DNA of 64,000 bases from the NCBI GenBank assembly GCA_028023455.1, contig JAQFVV010001062.1:56025-120024 (forward strand). Direction: 5' to 3'. The notes beneath the pieces are model-generated. The model was not told the DNA's origin, ran no database searches, and saw only the letters and a list, made by a program, of their open reading frames with translations. Both the position numbers and the translations under genes were made by a program. Numbering within the stretch: the stretch's first letter is position 1; every line of letters begins with the position of its first letter. Shown here one piece after another: positions 23,504-36,979 of the stretch. Source of the DNA: Epiperipatus broadwayi (Eukaryota; Onychophora; Udeonychophora; Euonychophora; Peripatidae).

Positions 23504-23605
23504 GAACAGCATCTACTATGATAATAATAATAATCCTCATAATAATAATAATAACAGCAACAACAACAATAATAATAGTAGTAGTAGTAGTAGCAGTAGT
23601 TTATT
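23418..23605. repeat. Compound trinucleotide microsatellite
   Basis: Runs of cat, taa, aac and gta triplets. The + frame encodes poly-His/poly-Asn and the - frame poly-Tyr/Cys. Both are simple-repeat artefacts. It separates the two LINE copies. Confidence 0.95.
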
Positions 23606-23839
23606 ATAAAGCATTTCATTTGCAAAATAAGTAATTAGCTAGAGTTTCTTCATCTTTACAACATTCAAAAGACTAAACTAACATAGTAAAATTTTAACTA
23701 TGTATATTATTTTTGGTTTCCAATCAGCTGGTAATTTTATTTCTATTTAATACTGACTTTTTTCATTAAAATTGTTTAACAAAAATTGATTTTTTAACTC
23801 TTATTCCAAGGACAACATGGCATAAAACCATCTCATAGC

Positions 23840-26655
23840 TATGTATTTTCTACCAGTATCGCCAGTTTTCAAGTTCAAATTAAATAGCTCCAGAATACAG
23901 ATGCCAATTTGTCTAGCAACAATGTTAACACTTCCTCAGTCCAAAGTAATAAAGCACAAATTCCCAAATAGCAAAAATGATGACATTTCAATTGCACCAA
24001 TGACTAGCTTTTCAGATCAAAGGTCAAATCTCAGTTATAACATTGTATAAATTCTCAATAGCAAAAATGACAATATTCCAATTGCTCCAAAGAACAACTG
24101 CTCAATTCAAAGGTCAAATTGAAAACAAACATATAAAATGTCATTGGAAACAATTGCCAAATCTTTAACAGCAAAAATGACACTTTCAATTCCTGCAAAG
24201 GCAATACCATGTTTCTGCATAACCACATTTTTGGATCTAAATGCACAAAAGGCCCAACTCCCTACCTATGGTCTGGATAAGATAGATGCTAGCCACATAA
24301 ATGATATATTCAAGAACACTATCCCAAGGAAACTGTTTAACCCCTTCAAAAGATTATTTACCACCTGTTTCTAGTGATGGACTGATTCCAATTTATCCCT
24401 CTACACATTTCTTCAACAACTTCTCTATGATAACATCACAATATACATACTGTGGAGTACAATATTTACCATCACTGACCATCAAATCTAAGGTACTTGC
24501 AATCAAATTTTATTAAGTCACTCAAAAGGAACACTTTCAAAACAAGATCAAAACTTTTGACAATTATACATTAATATCTGTTGCTCCAAATCACTATAAC
24601 TGCATTGCTGGGGTATTAAAAACATATATTTCTGATACACCCCACAAGATTTCCAGTGAATGATGCAGTCATTTGGAAATGTTTATCTTTTTCCAATGTA
24701 TCATTCACAAAGACACACATATACCCACAACCAGTAATAGCTATGAATTCAAAATTCAATTACACCTAGATATTGACCTAAATAATATCCCTATGCAAAT
24801 ACTCAACCAGAAAACAATGTTGTAACTACATATTTGTTGGATCAAAACAACAATGATATTCCTGTGGCCAGCAGGGTCACCTTGCCTTTTAGTGTTTCAA
24901 TGCATTTCACCAGCCATCTTGACAAATCCTGAAGCAACTGCCACCAAGCAACATCTCATCACTCCTTGATCAATGCTAACAGCAATAGACAATCTGACTC
25001 CCAACAACCTCTCTCAATTCCCTTAAATTAAGAATACATGTCAATGGATCTTACCACCAAAGTCAACCAAAAACCAGAGACCAATTTCTTTGCTATACAA
25101 AGTCAGGCTCAGACTCAGTCTTTAATCAATCGGAGACATCTCATTATTCAACAACAATACCCTGAAACATTTCTGCAAATAAACATTATGCAAGCCCAAC
25201 ATATAATAAACAAAACCTCAATTCAAATTATGGAAACAATTGCTTCATGCTCACCACCAATTTCTCACACCCCCAATGAAACCAAAAGAAAACCTGGACA
25301 ACCTAAAAAAATCAACAATTAAAAAAAATCATAAATCACTTTTTTCATAATATATCACTGGTTAATGAACTAGCTGACTATATGTACAGGCCCATGAAAA
25401 GTACAATCTCAATATACCAACCCACTGACCCATAAAATTCACCTATTACGTCTGAAACATCATTACCACATCATAACCTTCTTCCCTCCAAATCAACCAA
25501 CCAGTTACTTTTACTCATACCTGACTGTCAAACAAGACCACTCACAGATAATCTATCTTAGAAGCCTATTTATCCACCCTTCTCTAACTTCCCATTTGTT
25601 CCATGGAGATGAAAATAACATCACATAATGTCTATGGACTCAATTTACCAACAAAATTATACCAACTGCAAAGGTAGATTGCCATCATCCAACTACATAT
25701 CCTAGGAATACTTGGAAACAAAAATTAATACAGAATCTCAGGATGACCCTGCTGCCCATATTTACAGACAGAGTTACTGCAAATTGCTTCAGGGACACTT
25801 TATCACCATCAACAGGAACTGGCCTTTCATTGCCTCTGAATGCTCTTTCAAATATTATAGATTGATACTGTCCTACTAATTATCCCCTTTCACCAGCATA
25901 GAACAACATTAAATATAGTTTTCATCTATAAATTCCCCACTTCTGCAATTATCACTTACATCATTCAAACCATCAACTTGCTATTTATATCCAACCTCCA
26001 TCCAACTATACTAGTGAGTGACTTCAACTTAGATTATCTGACCTTTACTAATAAATGGCTACCCTCTCATAAATTTCTCACTCATGAGTTCCCAGAGATT
26101 CCTACCATCCCAATACATTCACTTTCGATGATAATCAAGATGCCATCCTCATTGACCTATGTTTTTATTTCCCCATGTTACATAATCAAATAGATCTTAA
26201 CCACAATTCTATCTACATCATTCTTTGATCATGCAGTGCAAATGGTCATATTTAATCACAATGAACTCCATGCAACATCTATACAATTATATAAAACAAT
26301 CCATGTGATTCTCCCTTCAGCAACTACTGGGTTAATTTTTTTTTAAAACATACATCATGTTAAACAAGTTACATCAAATGGACATACATATAATTCAGAG
26401 GTACCTTGCTATCATTCACATAATATCATTTAATATACAACATCCAATGTATCACTCCTTTCCACCTTCTCAACTTCTGCCATTGAATAATGATTCATGC
26501 AAACAGAATTCTCACTACCAAATATACTCATCAATTTCATCAGCAGTTATACAGAAAAAGAAGAAGAAGGAAAAGAAGATAATGTCAATGTCAATAATTA
26601 TGACAACCCTGGAGATTAATTTTGTAATGTCTATACAAAACTAATCTGTGAAATA
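23840..26655 (+). pseudogene. Decayed APE-type LINE, 5' copy (relative of 7.6-12.8 kb)
   Basis: An ORF1-like open piece at 25038-25322 ends KRKPGQPKKINN, an AT-hook-like basic tail, and aligns with the copy at 7.6-12.8 kb. From 25603 the translation MEMKITSHNVYGLNLPTKL fits the endonuclease start (HNVNGL). ILVSDFNLDYLTF (about 26008-26046) is the GDFN catalytic motif. The following region, ending in FFDHAVQM, aligns with the other copy. No RT follows; the element jumps to a terminal motif at 26609-26654 that also occurs at 3012-3056, implying a large internal deletion. Many stops make it dead. Confidence 0.7.
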
Positions 26656-28155
26656 TAAATGCACTCACAAATAAGTAAGTCCATTATGTGGTTTATTTGA
26701 TATTTTGGGTAAGCTCTTTTTCAAATTGTAGATCTTTAATGCATTATATCCTTCATTATATCTTATTAATCAAAACAATCAACATTACACTTCTTTAGAA
26801 TATTTTTGATATAATCCTTATAAAGTAAACAGATTCTATCTTTTCCAGAAAAAAACACTGTTCAAATTCACCAACAACACACTTTTGATATCTATATAAA
26901 ATCAGATAAAATAAATGTAATAAACAAAACTTCTGGAATAAATTTTACAATATTCAAATTACCAATAAATATAAATAAAAACTATAACCTGCTGCTTGCA
27001 TGTCCACCATCCTGAGTGCAATTTTACAGTTAAAATTTTTAAAAAAATATCTTTAAAGTTATGCAGCCAATTTTTCATAATTTATAAATAGCAACATAAT
27101 TAGAATGTTTATTTAATAAATTGTCTGTCATATATAAAATGTGACTCTGAGTTTTTATTCTTTAAATCATTTTCAAGTAAACTCGTTTTCTGGTGTGTGT
27201 GTATATATATATCAAACAGAGATGTAAAGTGAAAGAAGTAGATCTGTTAAATTTTACACTGAATGAGATAATCTAAGAAAAAAAAAAGATTAGCCATTGA
27301 CATATTTCAGTGCATTAATCAATTTATTATTTGCATACAGATTGAAATATACTTAGACACAAATTCTTTATTTACGGCTCTAACTTATTACTTAATATTT
27401 TTTTAATCTTTGAAAATTATTATAAGTACAGATAATTATGAAAAAATAATTATTATGTCTTTGTAACTATAAGAGTTGAATGATTTATAAGTAAGGTGAT
27501 GAGATTCTAATTGTCATTTTATTTTTTATTACTATATTTTAATAAATTATTTTTACATTATTTGAAGTCTGACAAATTTGAATCCACCCGAACATATTGC
27601 AGTTTATAAACTTATATATATATACCTTCACCTTAATATAATACACATATTATTTTTTGCACTCCCCCCCTCCCCCCATAAATTTATGCAAAAGTTACTA
27701 ATATTATTGATACATTCAACAGAGTTATAACGTCTGTTAAACTCAACACAAGCTAAGAAAGCTTTGTTAAAATTATTAGAGCACAGAATATTAATTTGTT
27801 TGTGAATCCAAAATTATAATCATGTAGATCTAACACTTATCTGATTTAATAACAATAAATATATGACATACTTAATAATTAAATCAAAGTCATGGAATAT
27901 CCACAAATTATTAATTTATTGATATAAGTTTTGTTATTTGTCTATATGTCTTTACGTCACCTCTTTGAAACTGATAGGTTAAGTTTGCCTCAAATTGATC
28001 TTTTCAATTATTTTTTCAGATGATTTTATCCAAATGGTATTGATAATCAGTAATGTATATATATATTGTAACGTTACCTAAAAGAGAAACATTGCGTAAG
28101 ATGAAAATCTAACTAAGATAAGATAACGATAATGTAATGTAATGACATGAGATTC
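26656..28155. other. Unrecognised AT-rich stretch
   Basis: Nothing recognisable beyond short (TA)n runs (27203-27213, 27615-27624) and a C-rich tract at 27664-27677. Confidence 0.5.
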
Positions 28156-28159
28156 TCTA

Positions 28160-30290
28160 AAATGGGGGTAGGCAATCTTTTTATACACACCGCCCACTTT
28201 TGTATTGCTGTTAGTAGTAAAAAAATTTGACGCCTACGGTTTCAACAGTAATTGTTATTTATAAAGTAGGGAAGTAACTTTATAAAATTTATAAAGCAGA
28301 ATTACAGCAAGCTAAAGCATATAATAATAATTACTTACCAAATACTTTATGTTGGACTTTCGCTAAGTTTGGCAGAATAAATCTTTATAAAACAACTTAC
28401 TGTAGTTAAATCTATCTTTTTATTTATACTTTGTATACATAGAAGCATGAAATCTGATGTAATTAAATTATTAATGAAATCCCTGAGGCTGATGCTGTGA
28501 AATTAAATACTGGATGTCTGGCTCAATTTTTGTAAGGAACAAACGAAGGTCTCCTCTTTTAGAAATATTCAGGTGGTTTCTTTCTTTGGTCATAATATGA
28601 TTAGCAGCAGCACTAAAGCCTGATTCTACAAGATATGAGGTAGGGAAAGGTATCAATAAACTGAATGTCATTTTTATTTGGATGTAAGACAGGCATTTTT
28701 TTATTTTGCCATAGGTTTTCATATCCATCACTGTGGAATTTATGTTTACTTTCTTCATCATATCTAATTTCTAACTGTTCTTCTTAGCAAGTTGTAGCAG
28801 CCTCTTTTCAACCAGTCATATACCTTCAATTTCAAAATATCTTCAAATCGTTTTTCCATGTACAATTTAAGTTTGTTGAGATGACTACTGAATCTGTCAA
28901 TATCCTCTGGAGTTATATCATCTTTTATAGATGATAATTCAGGAAACTGATGAAATTCTCTTTTTAATAGATTATAACGAAGTAGTTCAAGTTTATCAAT
29001 AAATAATAATACTACTTTGTCAACCTATAAGAGTTTTATTGGCTCCTTGAAGCTGCAAATTGACATCATTAAATCTCTTGAAAATATCTGCCAAATAAAA
29101 AGCATCATTCTTAACTGTTTTTAACTGTTGACACAGATTGGTTTCATAATTAATTTCAAAAAATTGTATGAGATTATCATTCAATGCTACAAATGAGACA
29201 AAGGTGTGCCCTTTGACAGCCACCGAACTTCTGTGTGCAAAAGTAATGTATTAAAATCTTCTTTATTGTCCTGGCAAAATATTCTATCATTTTTTGCATT
29301 GGATATGATCTTGTTTACAGCTCAAATTATTATAGTTAATGATGAATGGAGACTTGTACTTAGATGCTTTTCTATAAACTGTTGTCTGTGCACCACACAA
29401 TGAATACATAAAACATTTGGCACTTCTTCCTTCAAATAAGCAACAAATCCACAATAGCAGCCTGCCATTGATGATGCCCCATCAGTAGTAGCACATGTGA
29501 TAATATTATTCAAAGGAATATTACTTTTTGTAAAGTATGATTTCACAGTGCTAAATATAGATAATCCTTTTGTATCTGTAATGAGATTTATTCTGAATAG
29601 CATTTCTTTTCATAATGTATTGTTTTCATCAAAATAATGTACATATGCCATCAATAAAGCATTATTATCTTCAAAGGTAGACTCATCCAATTGCATGGAA
29701 AATGAAGAGTTTTGGAGAATACTTATAAATTTTTTTCAACATTAACTGCCATTTCTCCAATTTGTTGCTTTACTGTGCCATTGCTTAGGGGCAACATTTT
29801 TAAAATTTCAGGATATCTTGATGCATTACTGTTGAGATAGATTCTTTTATAGAGGGTATTATTATAGTTTCTTCAATATTATAGCTTTTACCACTTTTTG
29901 CAATTAATTGTGAAATGCAATAAGAGGCAATTAATCCATCTTCATTAGCCACATGTTGTTTTTTAAATGATGCAACGATTGTTGAATGATTTTGAAAATT
30001 TTTATTTTCCTGAAAATATTTAATGGGCTTGTCTTTATCATTTGGATGTTTTGTAGCAAGATGTTTTCACAATCAACTTGGCTTCATTGCCTCATTGGAT
30101 AATGTTTTATGACACAATAAACACATTGGGTGTTGTTTATTTATAATAAATTCTATGAAACCCATTTTTAGATACTCTGGTAAATAGCCATGAGCATATT
30201 TCTTTTTTTGAAACATGATCTCATAATATTTCATAATATTTTGTTTGAAGCTGTAGGCACCTGTGCATACTTCTCTTCTCATACATCATG
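28160..30290 (-). pseudogene. Decayed hAT transposon, ZBED5/SCAND3-like transposase
   Basis: hAT transposases cut and paste DNA by a DDE mechanism. In - strand order: an N-terminal piece (30073-30282) with YLPEYLKMGFIEFI and CLLCHKTLSNEAM, a degenerate zinc-finger lead-in as in ZBED5-type proteins; the catalytic-region piece (29322-29603) with ITDTKGLSIFSTVKSYF, then CATTDGASSMAG, then CIHCVVHRQ; a 29020-29223 piece around VSFVALNDNL and NLCQQLKTVKNDAFYLADIF; and the C-terminal dimerisation piece (28471-28761) with YLVESGFSAAANHIMTKERN and LNISKRGDLRLFLT. The pieces are separated by stops and frameshifts. A hAT-like end motif, gggggtaggcaatcttttt, lies at 28164-28182. No matching end is clear on the other side, so the element is dead and probably truncated. 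Confidence 0.82.
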
Positions 30291-30539
30291 GATTGTATTT
30301 GGGGGGGGGGATGTGCAAGCTATTTTGGGACAAGGCTATTTTTTTAGCTGTTGCACTATAGCTCCATTTAGTTTCATTTATGTAATGTGAACTAAACTTA
30401 TGTGTGGGAGATACAAATAGTATATTTTCAGAGAATTAAATTGTCATGGGGAATTTTATGAAAACTTAATGAAAATGTTTTTAAATAATGCTATGAAATT
30501 TTTTTTAAAAGTCAATTAAATAAAAAAAAAAGAAAGTGC

Positions 30540-33500
30540 TTCAGTATCGGACAAAACCCTTACCACCTACCAATATAAGATAGTCTTCAGGGATAGCCAC
30601 AAACAAAGATTTTAACATTTAGAAGCATATGGAATATACTCCACAATGCATTGCTATTGTAGAAACTCTCCAGCTATCAGCCTATTTATAATCATTATGA
30701 AAATCCCTGCAATACACCATGACTAAAAGAATGCTTCATGTAAAATAATTATTAAGTATCTAAGAAACTATAAGGATAATTTTAAAAACACAGATTAAAT
30801 TAATCTAAATGATTACTGCTATTCTATGGATATCCCAAGGATTATGAGTATTCTTTTCTAAAAATAATAACATTGATTAATAGTTAGATAATTGAATAAC
30901 AAGAAATTTGTTGAGATCTGATTATCTAAAGAATAATTACACCACCAATGACAAACATCAATTAGAACTACTATTTGAGAATCACTACTACTATTATCAT
31001 AATACATTGAAACTGATAATAATAAATTACCAACTTACTTTAAATTAAATAATTTATTAAAGGCAATTATTATTTATTCTTCTACTTCTACCAATAAGTG
31101 TCATTAAATAGAATAATCATTTATGAATAATCAAAAGCTTTGTAATTAAACACAATCCAATATTATCTAACTCAATTGAATACATTAATTATTTGGCATT
31201 TACCCATTCTATTTTATCTTTCAAAACAAACATCAAAATTGATTGTATTAATTTTTTGGATCTGGAATAATACAACAGTTTAGATTTATCTCATATAATA
31301 AACTTTGTAAGATTTTTATTAATAGACTTTAAAATATAAATGTGACTTTTGAAAAACAATATCATTCCTTTAATGCTCTGAACATATAATAACTTTAAAT
31401 TTAATTTCAAATAGCTTTTCAAGTGTTTCAATACTTCATAAAATAAATATTAATTAAATATGACTTTAATCAAGTTATTATTCCAAATTAGTAAATGATT
31501 AATTTATCTAATTTGAACTCTTTGATATAATTTAATAATCAAAATACTCAATACATTATATATTTATGTGCTTTAATGCATGACTTTATGATATTAATAA
31601 TTCAAGACAAAAATGAGGCTACTTGTCAAGTTTAAATTAAAGGTAGTTGTTTTGTTGACATCCACGCTGCAGGATGGTGCGATTTATATACCAAAATGGT
31701 AGTTGTTTTGTTGACATCCACACCATGGGATGGCATGATTTATGTGCTAAAACACATAAAAATGCCATTTACATGGCCAACAATTCTGCTGTACTACACA
31801 TTACAGAACGCTCATGTTGCATCACAGTAAATTATTTATTCTGAATTGCACACTTCACACATTTTTAGGGTGTAGTGTGAGGATGTATTAAATTCAAGTA
31901 ATGAAATGTTCTTATTTCTACTTTAATTTTTATTTTATATTTTTTTTAAAAAAAAAGTCTATGAAGTTTCAAGTATGTTTGTGTGATTTATTTGTCTTTA
32001 AAACTGTGTTACTTCATAATTTTATTGATAATATTTTTTTAAAAAAGCGGCAATACAAAAAAAAAGACCAACTAACTTTTGCGTTTGTTTATGTTCTTTA
32101 ATTGTGTATAAAACACTATAACTTCATCATTTTGATGAAGTTACTTTTTTAAAAAAGCCGAAAGCCAAAGCACAAATTTAACAATATATCATAGAATTTT
32201 TACAATATGTTGATTTTATTTTATAATTATTTATTATTTGTTGATGTTAATAAAAATAAATGTTTACAAAAAATGTAATAAAATCCGTGTTTAATTTATT
32301 TTTAAATAAAAAAAAAAAGTCAAAAACAAGTAATTCAAAATTCAAAAACCTGCAATTCAAATTGAAAAAAAAAAAAGGCCTAGGAATGTTCATAATCTAT
32401 ATTTTTTCAAAAAAAGCAACGATATCTTGCAGCGTGGATGTCAACAAAACAACGACAAAATTAAAATACTTATTTATTTTAACAACAAAATATTCATAAG
32501 ATATTTAAACAATTAAATATTTACAACATTCTTTACCTTATAATACATAAAAATATAGACCAGATCATATTATACAACAGATAACTGTCTTTATTATGTC
32601 AAACATCATATTCTTCTTTAATCATTATAAGGTTAGAGATCATAAATCATTTCCTTAACTCTGGCATTCGCTCTATTTCATATTTTCATTATATTATCAT
32701 ATTTATGTGATATATTCATGGTAAATTTTAAACAGAATATTTTTTTTGATCCATTATTATTATTCCATACAATTATGAAATACATCAATATAATTAATTG
32801 ATGAACTCATTCATATCAGTTTTACTATTATCAATTATTGTTTTTCACTCATACTAAAATACCATAAAATTATATCATTACACCATCCATACTATCTTTT
32901 GTTATTTAGTTCATTCATACCAAATTTTATCAATAAGCATGCAATATTTTCATTTTAAATAAAATGTAATAATATTTTAAATAATATCTATTTTAATTTT
33001 AACATATTAACAAAAATAAAAAATTATTTAACTTATTTTGATCTTACCAAAACATATATTATATCTGTATAAAACATTAACAATAAAATTCATGAATTGA
33101 AATATTTTTCAACTTTTATTTTTTAAAAAGAAAAATGTCTTACAACTTTAAATCACTATGACAATGGTTAGTGAATAAAAACCTCCTCGTAAGTTGTTGC
33201 TTTTTCCTCTCTCTTTCTGTTAGCAAAATTCATGTAATTTAAATCAAAACATTTTAAGATAAAAATATTCATAAATAATAAATCTTTAAAAGTTCTTGAG
33301 CTTTGTAATATAATATAATTCTAGAAAATTGATATGTGAAACTGAAGTGCACATTAATCTGGAACAATTCAATAATATCAATATAGTTAATTGAATATTA
33401 AATATTATTTTTGTTATTCTCCTCTATTAAAATATAGCATATATAAAGTTAGCATATAAGCAGTTCTAACTTCAACTTCTTATTTATTTTGGCTGAGATA

Positions 33501-34950
33501 TTGTATATCTTTGACACACACAGATATTTATTACCTCTAGTCTATTATAATATTATATAATTCATTTCTTTATTTTCTATTTATTTTTAAAGTTAAAAAA
33601 TGATCTTTTTAACTCTTTATTCTTTTGGCATTTATCTCATCAAAATATACTTCTTTTTGATAGTATCAAAAAATATTTAATCATTATGTGTCTTTAATTT
33701 TATATCAAAAATGTAATAATAAATATCCATTACTTTAGTAAAATGTCATAAATAATTAATTAAATAGTAGCTCTTCTTGCTAAATTGAAATTAATTATAA
33801 TGTCTATATCATTTAGTCTAATAAATAATTCTTTTAAAAATGAATTTATTATTACAACTAAGTAACTATTTTAAAGTTCTATAAAATATTTTTATGAACT
33901 GATAACAACTGACTCTTTGCATTAAATAAAAGTTCCTCTAAATAGATAGTTTAATAATTAAAGTCATTAAATGTTAAGATGCAATTAAATATTTTCTTAC
34001 ATGGCAATAGCTGCAATTTTGTAGTTTATAATCCTTTTTTATTATTTTCAAAAATTATAACACAATTAACATTTTCTTTTTAACTCTCACTAGTAGCCAT
34101 TTTAATTACAAGTTGAGATCCAAGGCTAAAATTAGCCTAATGATGAAGAAATTTGGGTTTGTTTACATCATAGTGGCACAATACCACTCTTAAAATGCTT
34201 TGTAAATATCTAGATTATTACTAATTAATTTTACTCATTTTAAAAATAAAATATAAAATTTTATTACTTTTTAGAGAATTAATTGAAATAGGTATCAGCT
34301 CTCAAATTTTTAATCAATTTCCCTCTCTCATCTGCTACCACTTATTATTCTGTAGACAGCATGACAACAGACCACTAATTAAATTAATTTCATTGGTCAA
34401 TGACTAAAACTTAATCAGCAATTTTTTGCATAATTATCTTTTTGTCTACATTTTAAAAATAATATCACTAAATATTTTTAAAACTAACTTATTACATTTA
34501 ATTACTTTTTAAATTTAAAATAGCATTATAATTTTCATTCATTATAATCATAATCTATTTTTAATTAAGAAATTTAATTAATAATTATATCAAAAATATA
34601 ATATTGTTATTATTATTTTTAAAAATAAATTATTATCTTACAATAAATAGATAAAATATTTGTTATTCTTATTTACTAGAACTCTGCAAGTAGATTAGTA
34701 CACACACCTTTTTAAAGGATCGCAGTAAATTAATTCAATTAAGATTTTATTTATCACTATTGTAACTTTTAATAAATATTATAAATTTAAACAGATGTAA
34801 TGTAAATATGTTTGTAGTTATTATAAACTATTATAATGGAATTATATATGATTATTTAAAATATAAATGACTTATAAAAGCTATTTATCATCTACATTAA
34901 CAGAATTCTATATTTATACCCTATAAATTAAATTATTTATATATTAAAAA
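30540..34950 (+). repeat. Large diverged repeat, copy 1 (partner at 43860-49330)
   Basis: This stretch aligns by eye with 43860-49330 in the same order. Examples: acaaag...ttttaacatt (30600 vs 43925), taatgctctgaacata (31370 vs 44880), ttagc...aaagaattt-like (34125 vs 48530), gtagacannntgaca and attggyca (34350 vs 48765), and cacacacnttttaaa (34700 vs 49130). No coding frame is shared. This copy carries the 26 bp-TIR element at 31646-32453. The offset drifts by about 1.1 kb because of insertions. The family is unknown. Confidence 0.6.
31646..32453. mobile_element. Short DNA-transposon-like element with perfect 26 bp TIRs
   Basis: A 26 bp end (starting gttgttttgttgacatccac) at 31646-31671 is exactly inverted at 32428-32453. 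The first 20 bp are repeated again at 31702-31721. The 0.8 kb interior has poly-A runs and no transposase, so it looks like a non-autonomous (MITE-like) element. I could not define a target-site duplication with confidence. Confidence 0.7.
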
Positions 34951-35029
34951 TTAATAGTTCTATAATTATATATTCTTTAAATTTAAAATTTTGATTGTAA
35001 TATATGTTTTACATTCTTCTTGGATACAG

Positions 35030-36920
35030 TAAACCAATCAAAAGGTTATAATATATATGAATTTATATTCTTAGTATTATTTCCAGGAGCTTTTGTGTAT
35101 TAAAAATATAATAGCTAAATAACTGACATTTCAGTACAATAGCAAGTAGTTTCCTCAGAACTTATTTCTCAAATCATAAGAATGTGTGTGGTGAGATTTA
35201 AAATTATTTTTTACCTTTGTTATTTTCTGTCCATTCTCAAATTCTATTGGTTGAGAAGTTTTAAAAATTTTATTCTGCAATAGTTTTTTCCAAATATTGT
35301 TAATTTTCTTCAATTCACACTTTTCATTTATGCTCTTAGGTCTTTTAAAAATCTGTGTAGCTTTTCTTAGCATTGATGTCATGGTTAGTTAATTTAATGT
35401 GTGGATATATGGCTGATGAATTGAATATTTCTCTTACTGCCAAAATATATTTCTCCTTTTTTATGTTTATTCTATAATTGGTCTGTCCAATGTATAAATG
35501 TGAACAAACTCCACATGGAATTTCATATACATCATGTCACTTCAAAGGAATTCTATCTTGAGAGCATGGAATTACTTCATGAATTTTTTTAAATGTAGTA
35601 TAAATTGTCTGGATATTTTTTTTAAAACATTACCAATTTTATCAGTTACATTTTTTTATATGTGGCAAAACTATCTTAATTTCTGAAGTATCAAAATCTT
35701 TTTACTTATCATATAAAAAAAAACTCCCTATTAATGATCCTGTGATCAAAACAATTATGAAGAAGCATTTTTTAGTAGCAGAGATAGTGAAAATGGCTGT
35801 CATCAGAAGTCTCTTAGTTCTATCTAATAATGTCTTTACTACTGAAAATAATTGTGCTGAATGGTAATGAAAAGAAAAATGTAGATATCTATCAGTGTGT
35901 GTTTTGTTTCTATATATACCACAGGATACTTTTTTCTTTCAACTGAAACATCTAGGAATGGAGACTAATTATTATTTTCTACTTCTATAGTAAATTTGAT
36001 GTTGCTGTGAAAAGTGTTTAAGAAATTTAAAAATTCATCAAGAGCATGCTTACCATGAGACCAAATAACAAAGTTATCATCAACATATCTCAGCCATACA
36101 GATGGTATTTTAACTGCTGTTATCAATTTTTTTTCTAAGTTTTCCATAAAAATAGAAGCTAATGCTGCAGGAATTGGTGAACCCATAGCTAAACCTGATA
36201 TTTTCTTATACATCTATCAAAAACAAAAAATGCATTTAATAAGCAATGTTCAGTCAATCCGACCACAAAATCAGTCAATTGGATAATTTTCAAAACTCAA
36301 AAAGCTTCTTCTACAGGCACACTAGTAAAAAGTGAAACAATATCAAAACTTACCAAAATATCATTTTTAGTTAATTTAATATCTCGGATAAGCTCTAGAA
36401 AATAATTTGCATCCTTAACATAAGACGACATTTCTGTTAAATGTGGCTGCAGAAAAGAAGATATAAAACAAGTCAGTGTCTGTGTTAGTGAACCAACTGC
36501 ACTTACAATGGATTTCAATGGAATATCTGTTTTGTGGATTTTTGGTAAACCATATAACTTTGGATAAAAAGATATTTTTCTAGATGTAAGATAGATCTTA
36601 GTTTTTAAATCTAAATCAGTAGCATAAATTTATGTTTTAGTTTTCTTTTCAAGATATGTCATAAGATCTCTACAAATTTTTGTTTAAATGTTATCATTTA
36701 ATAAATTATGTATTTTTGTAATAATCACTAATATTCAGAATTACCGTAGTATTAATTTTATCTGCTGAAAAGATAGTAATCAATTTATCATTTTTAAATA
36801 TAAACAAAGCTTTTCTTTCATCAACTGGTGTATATTTTCTCTCTCATTATATCTGCCTACGTGTAAAGTATTTTTGATAAAGTACTTTCCACTTTATAAA
36901 TAATAACCTTAAACAGTAAT
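35030..36920 (-). pseudogene. Decayed Penelope-like element, - strand copy
   Basis: PLE protein in - strand order. YGLPKIHK lies near 36545 (one frameshift), then KSIVSAVGSLTQTL...DILVSFDIVSLFTSVPVEEA (36297-36518), RT motifs including the first catalytic Asp in SFD. Next is YKKISGLAMGSPIPAALASI and WLRYVDDNFVIWSHG (35965-36213), with the YVDD active site. Near 35480-35530, VYEIPCGVCSHLYIGQTNY is a GIY-YIG nuclease relic, and the tail (35155-35382) includes a KKINNIWKKLL segment. Stops and frameshifts break it. The 3' end runs into a short (TA)n at about 35051. The partner copy at 36980-38180 is head to head with it. Confidence 0.85.
35112..35155 (-). other. CUGAGGA-hairpin-GAAA motif at PLE 3' end
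   Basis: On the - strand CUGAGGA (fits CUGANGA) is followed by a hairpin-forming segment and GAAAUGUCAG, the layout of hammerhead core strands and helix II. No convincing helix III plus UH cleavage site follows. The + strand PLE copy has the same motif at 38043-38083. Confidence 0.45.
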
Positions 36921-36979
36921 TTTGATCATGAAATAGCAAAATTAAAACCTTTATTAAGAATTTTTAGTTCTGTATCAGA

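Noticed and set aside
23377-23625. Open frames encoding poly-Asn/His and poly-Tyr/Cys
   Set aside because: Translations of a trinucleotide microsatellite, with no flanking coding signal.
35800-35830. CTGATGA in the PLE coding region (also at 37371)
   Set aside because: It falls within coding sequence and is not followed by a hairpin plus GAAA.
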